Part shown: positions 12,901 through 28,000 of the stretch, piece by piece
Position numbering within the stretch: the stretch's first letter is position 1
Layout of the letters: each line of letters opens with the position of its first letter
NCBI GenBank assembly: GCA_035578905.1
Contig: JAQJVL010000278.1
Coordinates: 248,001 to 312,000, forward strand
Reading direction: 5' to 3'
DNA length: 64,000 nucleotides
Origin: Stictocephala bisonia
Lineage: Eukaryota > Arthropoda > Insecta > Hemiptera > Membracidae
Notes under the pieces: generated by a model
Seen by the model: the letters and a program-made list of their open reading frames with translations, nothing else
Told to the model about the DNA's origin: nothing
Database searches by the model: none
Made by a program: the position numbers and the translations under genes

Positions 12901-15744
12901 GGTAGATCGTATTTAGTACATAATGACTCAATCGGATATCATATTAGCTATAAGTAATAAACTAAATACAATATTAAGTGTGCCGCAATGAAAAAATATA
13001 AGACTCTACTTTCAATAAACTACCCCGTTTTTATTGTTTCCTTCCGTGATTGCTTAATCTGGGATTTTTGTTTTTCCAGGAAATGTTTACCACTCAATAC
13101 CCCGGATAATCGGGAGATGACTGTACATAGTTAACTGTTTATTTTTTCGTATTTGAGTAAAAATAGAATTATTCATAGTGTATGATAATATGTCAGAGAT
13201 ATGTTTATTTTGTGTAATTTTAATGATTTTATCTGTGTGTGAGTGACCAAATAACAATTATTATTATTTATAGTTTATTCTGTTTTTTTTTCTACCCAAG
13301 ATTTTATTTATAATTTTGTAACATAATTTTACATAGTGAACTTAACCCTTTCAGCACTAAATATGAATTCTCCAAACTGGTAGATAATGTTTCGACGATT
13401 AAAGTGGTCAGTAAAATTAAAGAAAATTAAATGTTGATATACCTTGATTTTTTTTTGATTTTTTTTTTTTTTTTTGGGAGGATTTTAGAAAAATGACACT
13501 CATCAAACTGATAATGAAAAAAGATGGACAGTAATCAAGATTGGGCGTTATATGCCCCCATTAAAAAGGTTTTGAAAATTAGAATCGTCTGCTCTCTGAA
13601 TCTTCATAAAATTAACTAACACAATTTAGTTGTGTAGTGCATATTGGCTGATGGGACATGACCCATCCGCTGGCCATTATTTAGTCGCACTGTTCTACAG
13701 ATAGGTTCTTACTAATTTTGACTTCAATACAACACATTTAAGTTGGCAAGAAAATATTCTACTACACTTTGTTCAAACTAAGTAATTATCTATTCGTCAG
13801 AATACATTTGTCTGAATATATTGATACCCACAATTTAAAGCAATTCTATTTCAATAGACAGATTCATTTTCGGCAAAGGAGAGGTTAATGTATATTTACA
13901 TCGAGTTAATGTTGGGTAAGTGGCTTGAAACCACATATGTTAAAGGCAACGTACTAACCAAGAAGTCCACAAGCGACAGCAGTCAGTCCACCAAGCTTGA
14001 AACCAGCCACTAGCCCCACAGGGCCTCCAAGCACAGAGCCTATGAGAGCTCCCATCAGAGGGTACGTTCCGTTTTTGTACTTTGCTGCTTGGCACAACAT
14101 ACTTTCACCCTCCAACACATTGTGGTGTGCTGTCTCTACAGATTTTTCTATTTTTTCAACGTCCTCTCCTTGTTGCTGAAAAAAAAATAATTCGCTAACA
14201 AATCATAAAACATTACTCTTTCTAGATTTCAATTGTATACAGTTTTTTTAACCGTGCCACCATTGGGATATTGTAATTTATAAAGCTGACAACAAATATT
14301 AAATGGGGAACATTCCCTTTTTTTCTAGAGGATTAGAAATATTTAGGTAAAAAATTTCCAATATGGTGGCCAACTCGATTTTTTCTAATGAGTATTTTAT
14401 GGTGGTTTTGGATTGTAAATATAATTTTAAAACTTTTTATAATTGGATAACTTTTTTTATAACCAACTGTATACGAGTTAAAGAGCCAAGGTTTGATATA
14501 ATACAGGTAGGCCTAGGCATATCTATTATATGTGAGCTAGTTGACCTATTACCATTGCCAGCTAATTAGCTTAGTTAGACTCATGTCATAGTTGGAACAA
14601 TTACTAACATATAAACTGTCAGTCTGTCAACAACTACTGTTCACTATGCCAAATGCATGTTTCAGTTCTCAAAAAACACCTGTTTTATAACCTACTTTTT
14701 TTATATTGTACAGGTTGATTTGGGGACATTAGGCCTAGGATTTCAGTTCTAATGAAAGGAAAAGGCATCATAACTGGTAAACTGTAGATAGAATCACATT
14801 TACATTGACAAAAAAAAAAAACTGGTTAGTGAAATATTTCTGGACTACTGGACCCTTCTTCAACCACTTAACAACTCACTATTTTTTATATCATATTCCT
14901 ATTTTGTAAAGAATGTTCTTATTGCATTATTTATTTATTGTTCTAATGTTTTATTGTTTGAACTAATTAAAAATGCCTCTTCAAGTGGATTTCTGCCTTG
15001 ACAAGTAATTATTGTCTGTCGCAGGTCTAATACAAAACTCTTGGAAGTGCCCTGCTTCAAAGTGACACTATAATGCCACTGAGCATGTCAAGTCGGGACA
15101 CTCATTAAGTAAAGTAGGCCTATAATGCAATAAATCGTTATGGTTTTATTGTTTTTGAAATATCTACGTTTTGGTGAATGGCTATTAGGATACCTGTTTT
15201 GATATGCGATACTTAGATTCTGTTAATTAGCTGCACTACAGATTCTGTTAATTAGAAAAAACACTTTGAACCATGTCTAGTTTTTCATTGTTTGTAAAAT
15301 CCATTGCAAGAACTCTCTAAAGTTATTACGTTATGCAGAATAACTGGCACAGTGAACAGTAATTGTTGAAAGACTGACAGTTCCAACAATGGCATGATTC
15401 TAATTAACAGATGACAATGGTTAATTAATAATTAATAATAATAACAGGACAGTGGTCAACTAACCCAGTTTTCACAGATAGGCCTAGATGTGGTGAAACA
15501 AATGTAGGCAACCGTTTAGAAAAATGTTACCTACATACATATTTTTAATCCTCTCCAAAAACAAAGGAATGTTCCCATTTACAGTTTCTTGCCAGTTTTA
15601 TAGTTTACAAGTCCCAATGGTGGCACAGTTATAAAAAAACACCCTGTATACTGATACCATACAACAATTTAAAGCTGTTAATTTACATACATTTTACACA
15701 CATTACTGTTATTATATAATGTTACAACAAATTAAAACAATTAT

Positions 15745-15802
<58 letters not shown>

Positions 15803-17851
15803 GAAGATTGGAGAAAATAATCCTTTTTCAATCTTTGATTGACTAACAAAATCAAGATTTTTGATTAAATTAATTTCTATTCCCCATTATAAAGTTATTT
15901 CTATACAATTAATATAACTTTAAATATATTTGTCTAACACCATAACCCAATTATGCAGTTAATATACAATGCAATCGAAACACTACATTTGATATTTTAT
16001 TGATATGTTGCTATCATTCTTAGGTAATCCATGATTGTTACATCTAAATATTTAATATACTCAATAATCATATATGCTTCATTGAATAATGAAAGGGATT
16101 GTAGCATTGGATTGAATTTTAGTGAATAAATCAAAATCTTAGAGCAATGTTTACATTTTTAGAATAGGTTTCTTCATTTGATTCTCTAATGATTAAATAA
16201 AAATATTACAGTATTGAAAACCTTTGTCAATAAGCCTTTTAAAACAAAGAAGTTATTGTCTTCAATACAAAAACACATTTTAGAAGGAAAATATCAATTT
16301 ATTTTTATTTAATTATACTGAACACAAGTTCTTATTCAACATGACAATATTATTCAAGTTTATAGGTACTGCTTCTGTTTAAAGTAATATGGGACATGAT
16401 AGTAATTAAAATTTGAACAGTTCTATAACAAACTTTTATAGTACTTTATTTATAGTGATTTTCTACATTATTAAAATTTAACATAAATGAAACCATTAAA
16501 TGTAGTGTTTGTGTTATATTTGTACAAGGGGACACCCCTGCACACCTCACGTGCCAAACCCGATGCTCGCTGCGTTCGATACATCTTGACCTTGGCATGT
16601 GACTTTTGACTACAAATAATAGTAAATTAACTGTATAACGTAAAATCAACATAGACTAGTTATGCATTGAATCACATCGATGCATTTCAATTGACACTCC
16701 TAGTAAGGCTGTTAATCTGTCATTGGGCTATTAATTAATGACACTTTCTAAGGAATAGTCGGCCTTAGTTTGTAACAATGACTACATTCGCTCATATACA
16801 CTCATCACACTCATTCTAAATCCATATTCGCCCATATCTTGACGATCGGCGTCTTATGAATAAACAAAAATAAACCAAAAAAATCACAATACTAAATATA
16901 TTTACAGTATCTCACTCACACTACTTACGTTGCTACTTATGTATTAGTATAAATACCCAATTGCATTACTTGGCATATTTCAAAGGTGTTTATTTAATAA
17001 ATGAAATTAATTTTGTTTAACGTTCATTTAACAAAATTAAACTCATGGTATACTATTAAAAATGTATCAATAATATAATGTCAAACATACAAAATAAGCA
17101 TTTTATTTACTTAAAAAACAACTGTCATTAATTCACTAAAATCAACCCAATTTAATTTTATGTTATCATATGGAACAATCTTTTACGGGCAGTTCCTACC
17201 TCTTAGTATTTATCAAGATGAAAATACTTTAGTTGTCCTATTTAAGATCTGTAGAAACAGTGTAAAAAAGTTTGATTCTCTACCTACATGGGAAGTTAGA
17301 TAATTAGTGATGAGTGGGTGAGGGCTATGCCTTTTATATATAGAGACTAGGAGACATCCCTACACGTTTCACGTACTAACCTCGTCACTCACTACGCTCG
17401 TGAGGAAAGTTTGGCCTGCAGACTACTCGCCTGGGGACCCAACCTTTAGCCCCTTTGTGGACCTCGGCCTACAGCCTCGCAGGGAATAGTTCGGCCTGCA
17501 GCATCACCATTTTGGGCCCACGATACCCAACATTTTTAAGATTTCAAGCTGAAATTCATATGTAAGGTGCACGTGTGTTACGAATGTAGAACTGGGAAGG
17601 TTTGAACATTTTACTCAAGCCTTTTCTTAAGTTGGATCATAAAAACAACTTTTTTGTGATTTTCCCTTAAGATAAGGGGCAGTTTTGGGGTAAAAAAGAG
17701 CCGCTATCTTTTTTATAAGTGAAAAAAGTCAACCTTGTGGATTATCCTGGAGGTTTCAGACCGAGAGCTTCAATTCAAGTATACACATTATGGGGGTAGG
17801 ACGTCAGGAAGTGCCTCAACATTTATGTCAGTCAGTGAGTGAGTGATCCCA

Positions 17852-17891
<40 letters not shown>

Positions 17892-20800
17892 TAGGGGACA
17901 CCCCTGCATGCTACGTGTACCAACTCTGTGACTTGTTATGCTTGTGAGAGAAGCTCGGCCTGCAGCCTCTATCTATAGACCCTTTGTGGAACTCGGCCTG
18001 CGGCTTTGCCAAGACGCTCTGCTAAAGGCCCCTTTGTGGAACTCGGCCTGCGGCCTTACCAAGACACTCTGGTACAGACCCATTTGTGGAGCTCAGCATT
18101 ACGCCTCATGAGGAAGATCAGCCTATGGCCTCGTCAGGTTTTTAAGCAGTACAACCATGAATTTTAGTTTTTGGAGTAGTGGAGCCTATAATCATAGTCT
18201 TTTCTAAAATCTGATGGTATATTATTAATTAAATAGTTTTTTAATTAGCATAATACGTGTTGGTACATTTACAGTACAAGTAAACTTCACACAACACAAA
18301 TTTATTACAATACAAGCACAAATATATTACAATAAAAGTACAAAATGCACAAATATTATGGTGATTCTTTTGTAAATACCTCTGGTCTGAGGAAGGTGAA
18401 CATGGTTCACCGAAATCGATCACCATAATATTTGTGCATTTTGTACTTGTAAGGTAGTATATTTGTGCATTTTGTGTTTAATTGTAATAAATTTTTATTG
18501 TGTGACGTTTACTTGTACTGTATTATTAGTCAGAAGAATACCCTTAATTTGATACCCTACTTTGCTGTATTGGTTTAACATTACCCAATATTGGGTTTTG
18601 GAGCATATTTTTTATTTGGGGGGAGGGCAGAGCCCTTTCAAAACGTTTTCTCTTCCAAAATTAAATGATATAATGTAATTTGGTAGATAAATAACTATGG
18701 TTAGATACCCCACTTGGGCGTTTTATTTTAGTTTTACCCTTTTTTTGTTTTCAAATTTTTGTTTTTGTTTTGGGGGCATATACCCCTTATTATTTAGCCT
18801 TTTCAAAATCTGATGGTACTTTTGGATTCAGGAGAACAATAGCTTTAAACTGATATCCCACTTGAGTAGATAAGATAGGTATTAAAAATTTTCCATTTTG
18901 AAAATTTTCAGTTTTTTTACCTCCGATACCCCAAATTTTTAAGTATTTAAGTTGAAATTTATGTAAGGTGCGCTTTGTTACACATTTAGAATTGTGAAGG
19001 TTTTAAATATTTACTCAAGCTTTTTATCAAGTTTGGTAATAAATTCTACTTTTTTGTGATTTTTCCTTAAGAAATACATAGGGGTAGTTTTGGGGTAAAA
19101 AAGTGGCACCATCTTGTTTATGAATGAAAAAAGTAAACTTTTATGACTTTTCCTAAAGGTTTCAAACTGAGAGCTTTAATTCAAGTATACACAGGATAGG
19201 AGTAGGACGCCGGGAAGTACCTCAACATTTATGTCAGTGAGTGAGTGAGTGATCCCAATACAGCTATATATAGAGACTAGGAGACACCCCTGCATGCTAC
19301 GCGTAGCAACTACGTCACTCACTACACTCATGAAGGAAGCTCGCCCTTCGGCCTCACCTACGAACTTTAGATTTAGCCCCTGTGTGAAACTCAGCCTGTA
19401 GCCTCGTGAGAGACTCGGCCTACAGCCTCACCACGACGCTCTGATACAGGTCGCTTTGTGGAACTCGGCCTATAGCCTTGTAGAAGAAAGTTCGGCCTGC
19501 AGCCTCACCACGACGCTCTGCTATAGACCCATTGTGGAGATTGTCATTACGCCTCATGAGGAAGATCGACCTACGGCCTCGCCAGCTATCTTAACCAGTA
19601 TGACCAAGAATTTTGGTTTTTGGAGCAGTGGAGCCTATAAACATAGTCTTCTCAACAATGTAATGGTATATTAATAATTAAAAGAATACCTTTAATTTCA
19701 TACCCCACTTGGGTGTATTAGTTTAACATTACTAACTGCAGAGTGCTGACTGTCAGTCACACGACATAAGGGGACGTCGTTGGCTTTGAGCATAGTGCTA
19801 GTCAATGGGCGGCCTGTCATTTTGTCCTACTGTTTCTAAACGTGACCTCAATACATTGTCACATCACGCCAGATGGTCATTCATGCACTGGGCTATGGCA
19901 CCAAGTATGTATAATGGTGATTTAAAACGCTTTGAGTAAAAATAAAATTTAAAATAGATTGTTGCTTCTAATAATATCTTTGGCTATTAAAGCATTTTCT
20001 AATGCTTTGACGTGAGCTGACGTCCTTGGCTTGGCAAAGGATAAAAAAGGCACCCTGTATATAGATTGTACTAGTAAACTTTATATTTTGGCCAGCTTTT
20101 ACTGATTTTTCTCTTTAAAAACATCTGTATACTGAGAGGCCAAAGAGATAAGTTAATTAAAGTATTCACAGATTTTGAACAGAATAACTGATCATAAAAA
20201 TGATGTGTAAAAGAGAAATAACTAATGTCTAACTATAAAGAAAGTACTTATAAGTACTTTCAAAACAAACACACCAAAAACCATACTTCATATTATAAAT
20301 AAAACAAGGAAAATATAATATTTATAAGCATATTAAATTTTAAGTTTTTTCATGTCTATATAAAAGCTGACAATTGTATAAATCACCCTTATAAAGGATT
20401 TTTTTACCTTTATTTTGGAATGGGAAGCATTGAAAGGGTAAAATCCTGTATGCTCTAAAAATTCATGTTGAATGATATTGAATCAATAACTTTATAAGCT
20501 ATGGCACCGGAATGTTCTGCATATTTGCATTGCACATGTATTTTTAACTCAAATGTATAATAATTTCAAATTCAATTTTGCAAATAATGCTCATGAGTCT
20601 AGCCACATAACTATTAGAATTTAAATGTTAAAATAATATCAGTCAAATTAAATTATATTAAAATTATAGTTTCAACTTTAAAATACTCACATGTACAAGT
20701 TGTGACAGTTCTTGATACAGACTATTAATATTTTCGGCATCCTCTTGAATTCTATCCAAAGAAGCTAAACGTTGTTCCTGAAGCCTTACATGTTCTGAAA

Positions 20801-23800
20801 GATCGGCAACAATTTGCAACTGCTGCTCTTGTTTATAATTTTCTTTTTCCTCTATGCTTATATCATGACTGGAAGGCTTGTTGACTGATTGGTTTGTTAT
20901 AGACATAGCTGTAAAAATTAGTTCAATCAAAGCACATTATACATACACAGCAGTGTATACAACTTTTAAACTCAACACATTTTTTAATAAAATATAATAA
21001 TCAAAGTGCCACAATAAATCATAGTGCCACTAACAACAAATGACAGCTGATAGAATGAGCCTAAGAAAAGCACTGATCAGCTATGACATACACTGTTAAA
21101 ATAATATGGTATTTGAAAGACACTAGATTACTATATGATAAACTTATGTTATTGACATGTTAGTTCTATTATTGAAAAAAGATCACAGCTACCAATAGAG
21201 CACTCGGGTGTCTTATCCAAATTACTACAACCCAATTCAAAAGCTGTGTTAACTGCAATTTTCTGCTTGCCTTACCAGTTACACCTTTCAATCAACAACA
21301 ATGATTGATCCTATATGTGATTTCAAGGCAGATGCCTTATTTGCTTTTGAACATGAATTTGATGTAAATTTATTAATTACATGTTCAAACTTGCAAACCT
21401 GGTGTATAACTTCAAAGTGAATATATACAGTAAACTGCCGATTATCCGCGTAATTGACAGGCGCGATTGCAGCGAATAATCAAATTCGTGGATAAGCCCC
21501 AAAATTGCCGATAATAGTGGTAACATGCGTGATAAGTCTAAGAAATGGTTGTAGGTACTAAACAACAACTCAACAGTGTGTTAAATTAGTTTATACTACA
21601 ATATAACAACATAATACATGATAAATGAATACAAATAAAATAAAAGAACACCGTAATAATACATGATAAATGAGTACAAATAAAATTACAGTACGTTACA
21701 TATGTTGATTACTTACATTAAATTTTGTTCATGTATTTTTCACAAAAAAATTTGTCAATCGCTTTTGTTTTTCGTATTAAAACACTTCTTCTTTATCTGT
21801 GATTGGTTTCTTCAATAACAATTTGTCACAGAGTGATGCATCATCTTGTTCTTCAAGATATTGTATAAGTCCATCAACATGTCCTAGTGCTGCGTGATGA
21901 CTCACTTGTTTTTGCACGTGATCTTCCTCTTCCTCACCGCTCGTCTGGCCGTGCTGCAGCCATTAGCCGATGCGGTGGAACCACGTCGTTGTCATGACGT
22001 ATACTGTAGCCTCGCGCAGATACTGGCACTCTGATAAAAGGTTGTGTGAGGCTACATTTTTATGACATTTTGGAAGGTTCTGTTCTCTCTACCATCCAAC
22101 AGGCTCCGCCATCAACACTCACGCTAGAATTACATTACAATAAAACACTTAGAGCTAGTAATTTTTAATAGCCTACATTACTTAATAACATAACAAATTG
22201 TTTAATTTTTCGTATATGTTGTTTTTAACATTTGTTTTGGCGGGTATTTTATTTCCTATTTGTTCAGATTTACCACTGCAGATAATCCGCAATGTGGATA
22301 AACCGCCCGCGGATAATCGGGAGTTTACTGTATTGAGGAAAGTCTTCTTAACGCAGTCCTGCAATAGCAAGCAAAGTTCATATTCATTTATTTATTTGTT
22401 TCCATGCTTTAATACAGGTTTACACCCAATTACATTAAAGCAGTTAAAGACATATTCTTAAATTCTTACATATGAGACGCCGACACAACATTAGTATTTT
22501 AAGGCGAATATGAATGATTATATGAGTGTAGGATGAGTGTAGTCTGGTTACTAACTGAGTTCAACTGTTCCTCAGAAAGGGCAATTTATTAATAGCCCAA
22601 CAGCCAGGGCAACTACTATCCGTAACAAAACTTTGGATACTCGAGTTTGGATGACTATAACAACGAAACTAATAAAGCTATGGTGATGGGACTTGTACCA
22701 AAATTTTCACAATTTCATTGTGCGTTTATTGATGTAAACCAAAAATTTTTCATGCAACATTTGCATATTTTTAATGCGTGCCGAACAAAAAAAATACACA
22801 ATTTTACACGCCTTTCAACCAAATCTCGACTTTAAAAAATCGCTGAATAAAAACCCGTGCATGAATCGTTTTGAAACTTTAATACGTGATTGGTTATAGT
22901 GTTGATAACGTAATACTAAAATATAAAAATTGTTCGTCCATTAGAAAAAAAGTTGTTGTAGATTTTGTAAAACAACTTTTTCTCAGCAATGACTGATCGG
23001 AATAAGTTCAACTTTACACTGTTATACAAAGCTAATTTTACATATTCAACTACAAATTGTGATAATCGTTTATAGTCCATCATGTATTTTGTAGCGATTT
23101 TTATTTGATAGCGTAGCGATGTGCACTCAGCTGTGAGTAACCGACCCCACCGATGCGCCTGGTTCGCCGGTATTCGTCCGGAATGCGGGGTTGCCCGGTC
23201 GAACTGTCGAACACGGTGAGTCACAGCGGTATGTCCACCACCCTCTACCCTCCGCAGTAAAAGTAGTATGTGTATGTAGAGGAAAGTCTACGCTCAGTAA
23301 CACCTGAACTATGGAAAAAATGCATCAAGCACACCGAAACAATTGAAACAATTGTTGGGAAAGTGACCAACTCAACCTAGACCTCCCTGAAGTAGAGCCA
23401 ATTGTAGTATCAATTACAAATGACTCTGAATCATCTGAGGAGAGTGATTATTCTGGAGAGGACGAGTGAATTTACTCTGTGGATTGAGTAGCAGAGTACC
23501 TTCGTATTATGACGTGGCCTTACTCGGGCCTAGGATTAATTGTAAATATTGTAAATAATGTATATTTAAAGAAAATGACAATTCCTTTTATTATAGGAAG
23601 AAAACCATTTTTAAACTTGCCATTGGAGGTCCAAAGCCCTCATAAGAAAAAGTGATGGGAAATGGTATAAAAATTAACAAAATACGTACATTCAGAGAAG
23701 AAAAAATACCGCCTACATTAACTATTTTAACAATTAATTTGACTTTAATGTTTGACCAAAACATATGTATGAATATATATCATAGGCGATTAAAAATATC

Positions 23801-25045
23801 AAAAATATTACTGTTAAAACACAGAGCATTTATTTGTATGTGTATGGTTATCTTCTGTAAAAACTAAACAGTTTTTCGTCTCTCCTGTAAAATTTTCGAT
23901 TTTTCTGATAGGCGGTATTGTTTCTCCACTGGCGATTTGGAAAATTAACGCAAGCTTGAGAGCTTCTCTTGTACGAGCCAGGATGACGGCAGGACTGGCA
24001 GCGACTTCGCTATAAAATACATGATGGACTATAAACGATTATCACAATTTGTAGTTGAATATGTAAAATTAGCTTTGTATAACAGTGTAAAGTTGAACTT
24101 ATTCCGATCAGTCATTGCTGAGAAAAAGTTGTTGTACAAAATCTACAACAACTTTTTTTCTAATGGACGAACAATTTTTATATTTTAGTATTACGTTATC
24201 AACACTATAACCAATCACGTATTAAAGTTTCAAAATGATTCATTCACGGGTTTTTATTCAGCGATTTTTTAAAGTCGAGATTTGGTTGAAAGGCGTGTAA
24301 AATCGTGTATTTTTTTTGTTCGGTACGCATTAAAAACATGCAAATGTTGCATGAAAAATTTTTGGTTTACATCAATAAACGCACAATGAAATTGTGAAAA
24401 TTTTGGTACAAGTCCCATCACCATAGCTTTATTAGTTTCGTTGTTATAGTCATCCAAACTCGAGTCTCCAAAGTTTTGTTACGGATAGTAAGGGACCTAC
24501 AGCTTTACGTGGAATCCAAACCACGTAGTGCTTGTCTGATTTTCAGCTGACAAGCCTGATACTCAGTTATCTCCCCCACTCAACATCCGTACAATGATTA
24601 CCACCCAACATGGACACCCCAGACTTCTCTAGTAGTGTCCACGCCGATAGCAACCATTGAGCGGACGGCATGTCGGTATTAAGAGGACCGAGCATCCAAT
24701 CTATCGCCTACAATCTCCCAAAACTTTGTCCCCAAGTAGCTGGGTTACAGCACTGCGCCACCAGTACCGACATAAACATGTATTAATATATAGTGGTACT
24801 TAAGCCATGACACAAATGTTCAAGTACAAAAACTTTCCAAGGTCTGTAAACGTACAATTAACAAAAACACTGAAAAAGGAACATCTATATAACAATAAAC
24901 GTTTGTTTTAAATGATAAGTTCACTTATGAAGAAATATAAATACTCTAACATATAAATAACAAATCATGCCAACAATAAAAGAGAAACATTACATATATA
25001 TATTTATTTTTTTATTTTTATCCTTGTTAATTATTCATAGTTTAT

Positions 25046-25097
<52 letters not shown>

Positions 25098-28000
25098 AGA
25101 CATAAACTATGAATAATTAACAAGGATACAAAATTATATAATACACAAACATATAAATTAAACGAGAGCAACAGTGATAATAAAAAGCAATAACAAAGGT
25201 ACAACAATATGAAAATAATTTTAAAATGATATGTTTCTCGTTTTGACAATAATTTACATTTCTTTTTGAAAATGCCAGCCTTATCATGGATTATGTCAAT
25301 ATTCTCTCCACCAGAAAGCATTAGGTTGTAATCCCTCACCATCCGAAGAAGAGGCGAGGATGCATGCGCAACTGTACTAACGTGTGGCAAGTCAAATAGC
25401 AGCCTATTTCTACAGTTAAAATATAAAATACATTTGTCCGATTTATATATTTGCGTTATGAAATTTTGTAAATTTTTAATGATTTCTATGATTTTGCACA
25501 AGCTAAAAACGTTCAGTAATTGATCTTAATTTATTTTTTAAACATTAATATCACTATAAACTTGGTTTAAAAAGCCAGAATATTTTATTAAAAGAAAACT
25601 GCTTAGAAAATTACTTAAATATCAGAAATTTGGAAAGTTTGTAAAATATTTACGTGTGTTGCACAACCGGAAGATGTTAACCAATTTTGGTCCTTTATAT
25701 GTCATTTTTCTTCTTACAGCATAGTGCAACTTTTCTGCCCTAGAGCATTTGAAAAAAAGTTGATTTTTTCAATCCACCCTATTGGTTACTTTGCCATCAG
25801 TTAGCTACATTTCCTAATACAATACCTATACTTATAAAGGTATTCTGCTTATCTAAATAGGATACCTTCTGTAAGTAGTAATAATCTGTCCTAAATATCC
25901 ATGGCCTTAGAAATACAATTTTAATTCTGGAAAGTTTTTATGTTAGGCAATGTTAATATTATTTATTTAGCTGAATAATGGCTGCGTAGCAATTAAGCAA
26001 TTTTGTCCTCTCCAAATGGTTATCATTGTGCCAATCTAAGTAATAGAAGGAGAGGCTCACTAATATTTGTACATAACTCAATCAAAACAAGGACTTGTGA
26101 CATGAAACACTTGTTCAGAGTTCTAATTTTAAGTGTGTGCAGCTTTTATTGATGAATTTTGAATACCACTTCATGTCCATCAGGTGTCCTCAGGGTTCAT
26201 TTGGGCCCATTCTTGTTTACTTTATTTCTAAATTACTTAGTGGATGTTATTAACGTTAGATGCTTATTATTGGCTGATGATATTAAGGTTTTTTATCCTA
26301 TTTCGCCCATTGAAGATTGTTATTTGTTACAATGTAACTTCAAGAGAATTGAAGACTGGTGTTTATTCAATGGAATGAGACTTAATGCTGAGAAGTGTGC
26401 TCTCGTAACGTTTCACAGGAACTCCACACCGTTGATATTTGATTACTCTCTTTGTAATTTTTACCCTGTGTCGTAAGTCTTCTATTAAAGACCTTGGAGT
26501 TGAGCTGTCTACGGATCTAAGCTCTGAGTTGCACATTGACACAATCACCAGAAGGGCTGCTAAGATGCTGGGGTTTATCATAAGGACTTCTAGAAGTGGT
26601 CTTAGTGTTGAGGCAATGAAGACAGCTTATACGGCGCTTGTTAGATTTATATTGTAATATGGTTGTGTTGTGTGGTGTCCTCACCAACTTGGACATATTC
26701 AAAGGCTGCAGGGTATTCAAGATCACTGTGTTAGGATAGCTGGTACCAAGTTGGGCTATAACTATAATGAAGTTCCCTTGGAGTTCCCTGAATACCTGGG
26801 ACTGGCTCCATTGGAGGTGAGAAGAAGGCTGCATAACATGGTGTTTCTGCAGAAAATTCTTACTGGAGATATCTATTGCTCAGATTTACTCGACCTTATC
26901 AATCTCAGAGTTCCCAGTAAAACTCGTTCTCTGGACATGTTCAGTACACCCCATTGCTCTACTAACTATGAACTTCAGTGTCATCTCCAGATTACACCGA
27001 CTTGGTAACCTGATCTCAAAGAATCACGATTTTTTTTGTTCTTGTAATGTGTTAGGGCTGAAAAATATATTTTTTCCTTTAGACAATTTTTGATGAGTTT
27101 AGCTATGAAGTTCCTTATTGTGGCAGTATTCTGCCAGTGTATTGTTATCTATTTTTATATTGTTATTAATTTTCATCGTTGTTTCTCCATATTTAGATGA
27201 GTATACCTTATTACGTTAGTTCTTATATTTCTATATACATATATTTTTTTTTATATTAGTATTTCTATATATTGTTGTTATTTATGCTATAAGTATTTTT
27301 TGCACTTTGATTATGCTGAATCATTTATTGTTGTAGGGTGGACATATTTTTATAGCAATTTATGCCATATTTGAGGGAATGTCCCAATTTATAAACTTAT
27401 TTTGTAAAAATGGTGTTTACCATGTATGTAATAAATAAATAAATAAAACATAAAAAAAATTTCTGTCAACCATTTATTGGCAGGTGATCCGAACATCTCC
27501 TTAGAAAATCTAGACAATCTATTACTGTTGCACAAGTTGTAGCTACCAGAGCCTTGCTCTGACATCATTTATTGAGAATGGGTTTGGAATGAAGTTTGAA
27601 AACATCTGCAGCTTTTACTGATTTTACAGCAGCTATAAATATATTGCTTTATCTTACCAATTGGACTCACTATAATACCATAATGATAGAGTATGATTTT
27701 AATTATAAATTTGACAAAACAACAAACTGGCTAACAATCTCCAATATCTTTTCAACCAGTACCATTTTTATTGCTTTAACTGTGTTTTTATGAACAATAA
27801 TAGTACTTTTAGTAATTTTTTTTCAGATAGACATAAAAATAAATGCAAAGCAGCATGAAAAATTATTAATAGCAAAACAACTGCATTCCGAACGCCAAAC
27901 AAAATCAAATCAGTACCAGTCCAAACTCCTTAAAACACATTTTATCAAATATGTATCAAAATAAACTTAAAAAAACCCATCTACCAAATTTCACGAATGG

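Larger units (their letters stand above)
17337..19735. repeat. Tandem array of a 1.39-1.40 kb unit
   Basis: The block GACTAGGRGACAYCCCT begins at 17345, 17889 and 19275. Unit ends GTCAGTGAGTGAGTGATCCC recur just before the second and third. The first copy lacks about 0.8 kb. The third is cut near 19735. Each unit contains degenerate short subrepeats of the type CTCGGCCTGCAGCCTC. No coding sequence; class unknown. Confidence 0.8.
22477..24770 (-). repeat. Dispersed repeat (possible solo LTR), interrupted copy
   Basis: 22477-22615 and 24489-24770 are the two halves of one repeat. It also occurs at 30560-30850 (same orientation, truncated) and 48605-49005 (reverse). The reverse strand begins TGTCGGTACTGG. 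The uninterrupted copy at 30660 reads AGGGCAACTAAGGGACC across the point where the Tc1/mariner element sits here. TG start and the CA-like other end suggest an LTR, but I saw no target duplication. Confidence 0.6.

Noticed and set aside
18387..18415. Functional hammerhead ribozyme
   Set aside because: The core has an inserted base before stem II and no convincing stem I, so I keep it only as a resemblance.
23000..23224. 102-codon minus-strand frame as a gene
   Set aside because: It spans the inner edge of a transposon arm and has no recognisable domain.
22647..24457. Two mirror-image 62-codon frames (MDDYNNETNKAMVMG…)
   Set aside because: They lie in the two inverted arms of one transposon; the equality reflects the repeat, not a gene.
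25031..25501. 156-codon minus-strand reading frame
   Set aside because: Its C-terminus translates the AT microsatellite (IYIYIY) and the rest has no family resemblance; intronic chance frame.
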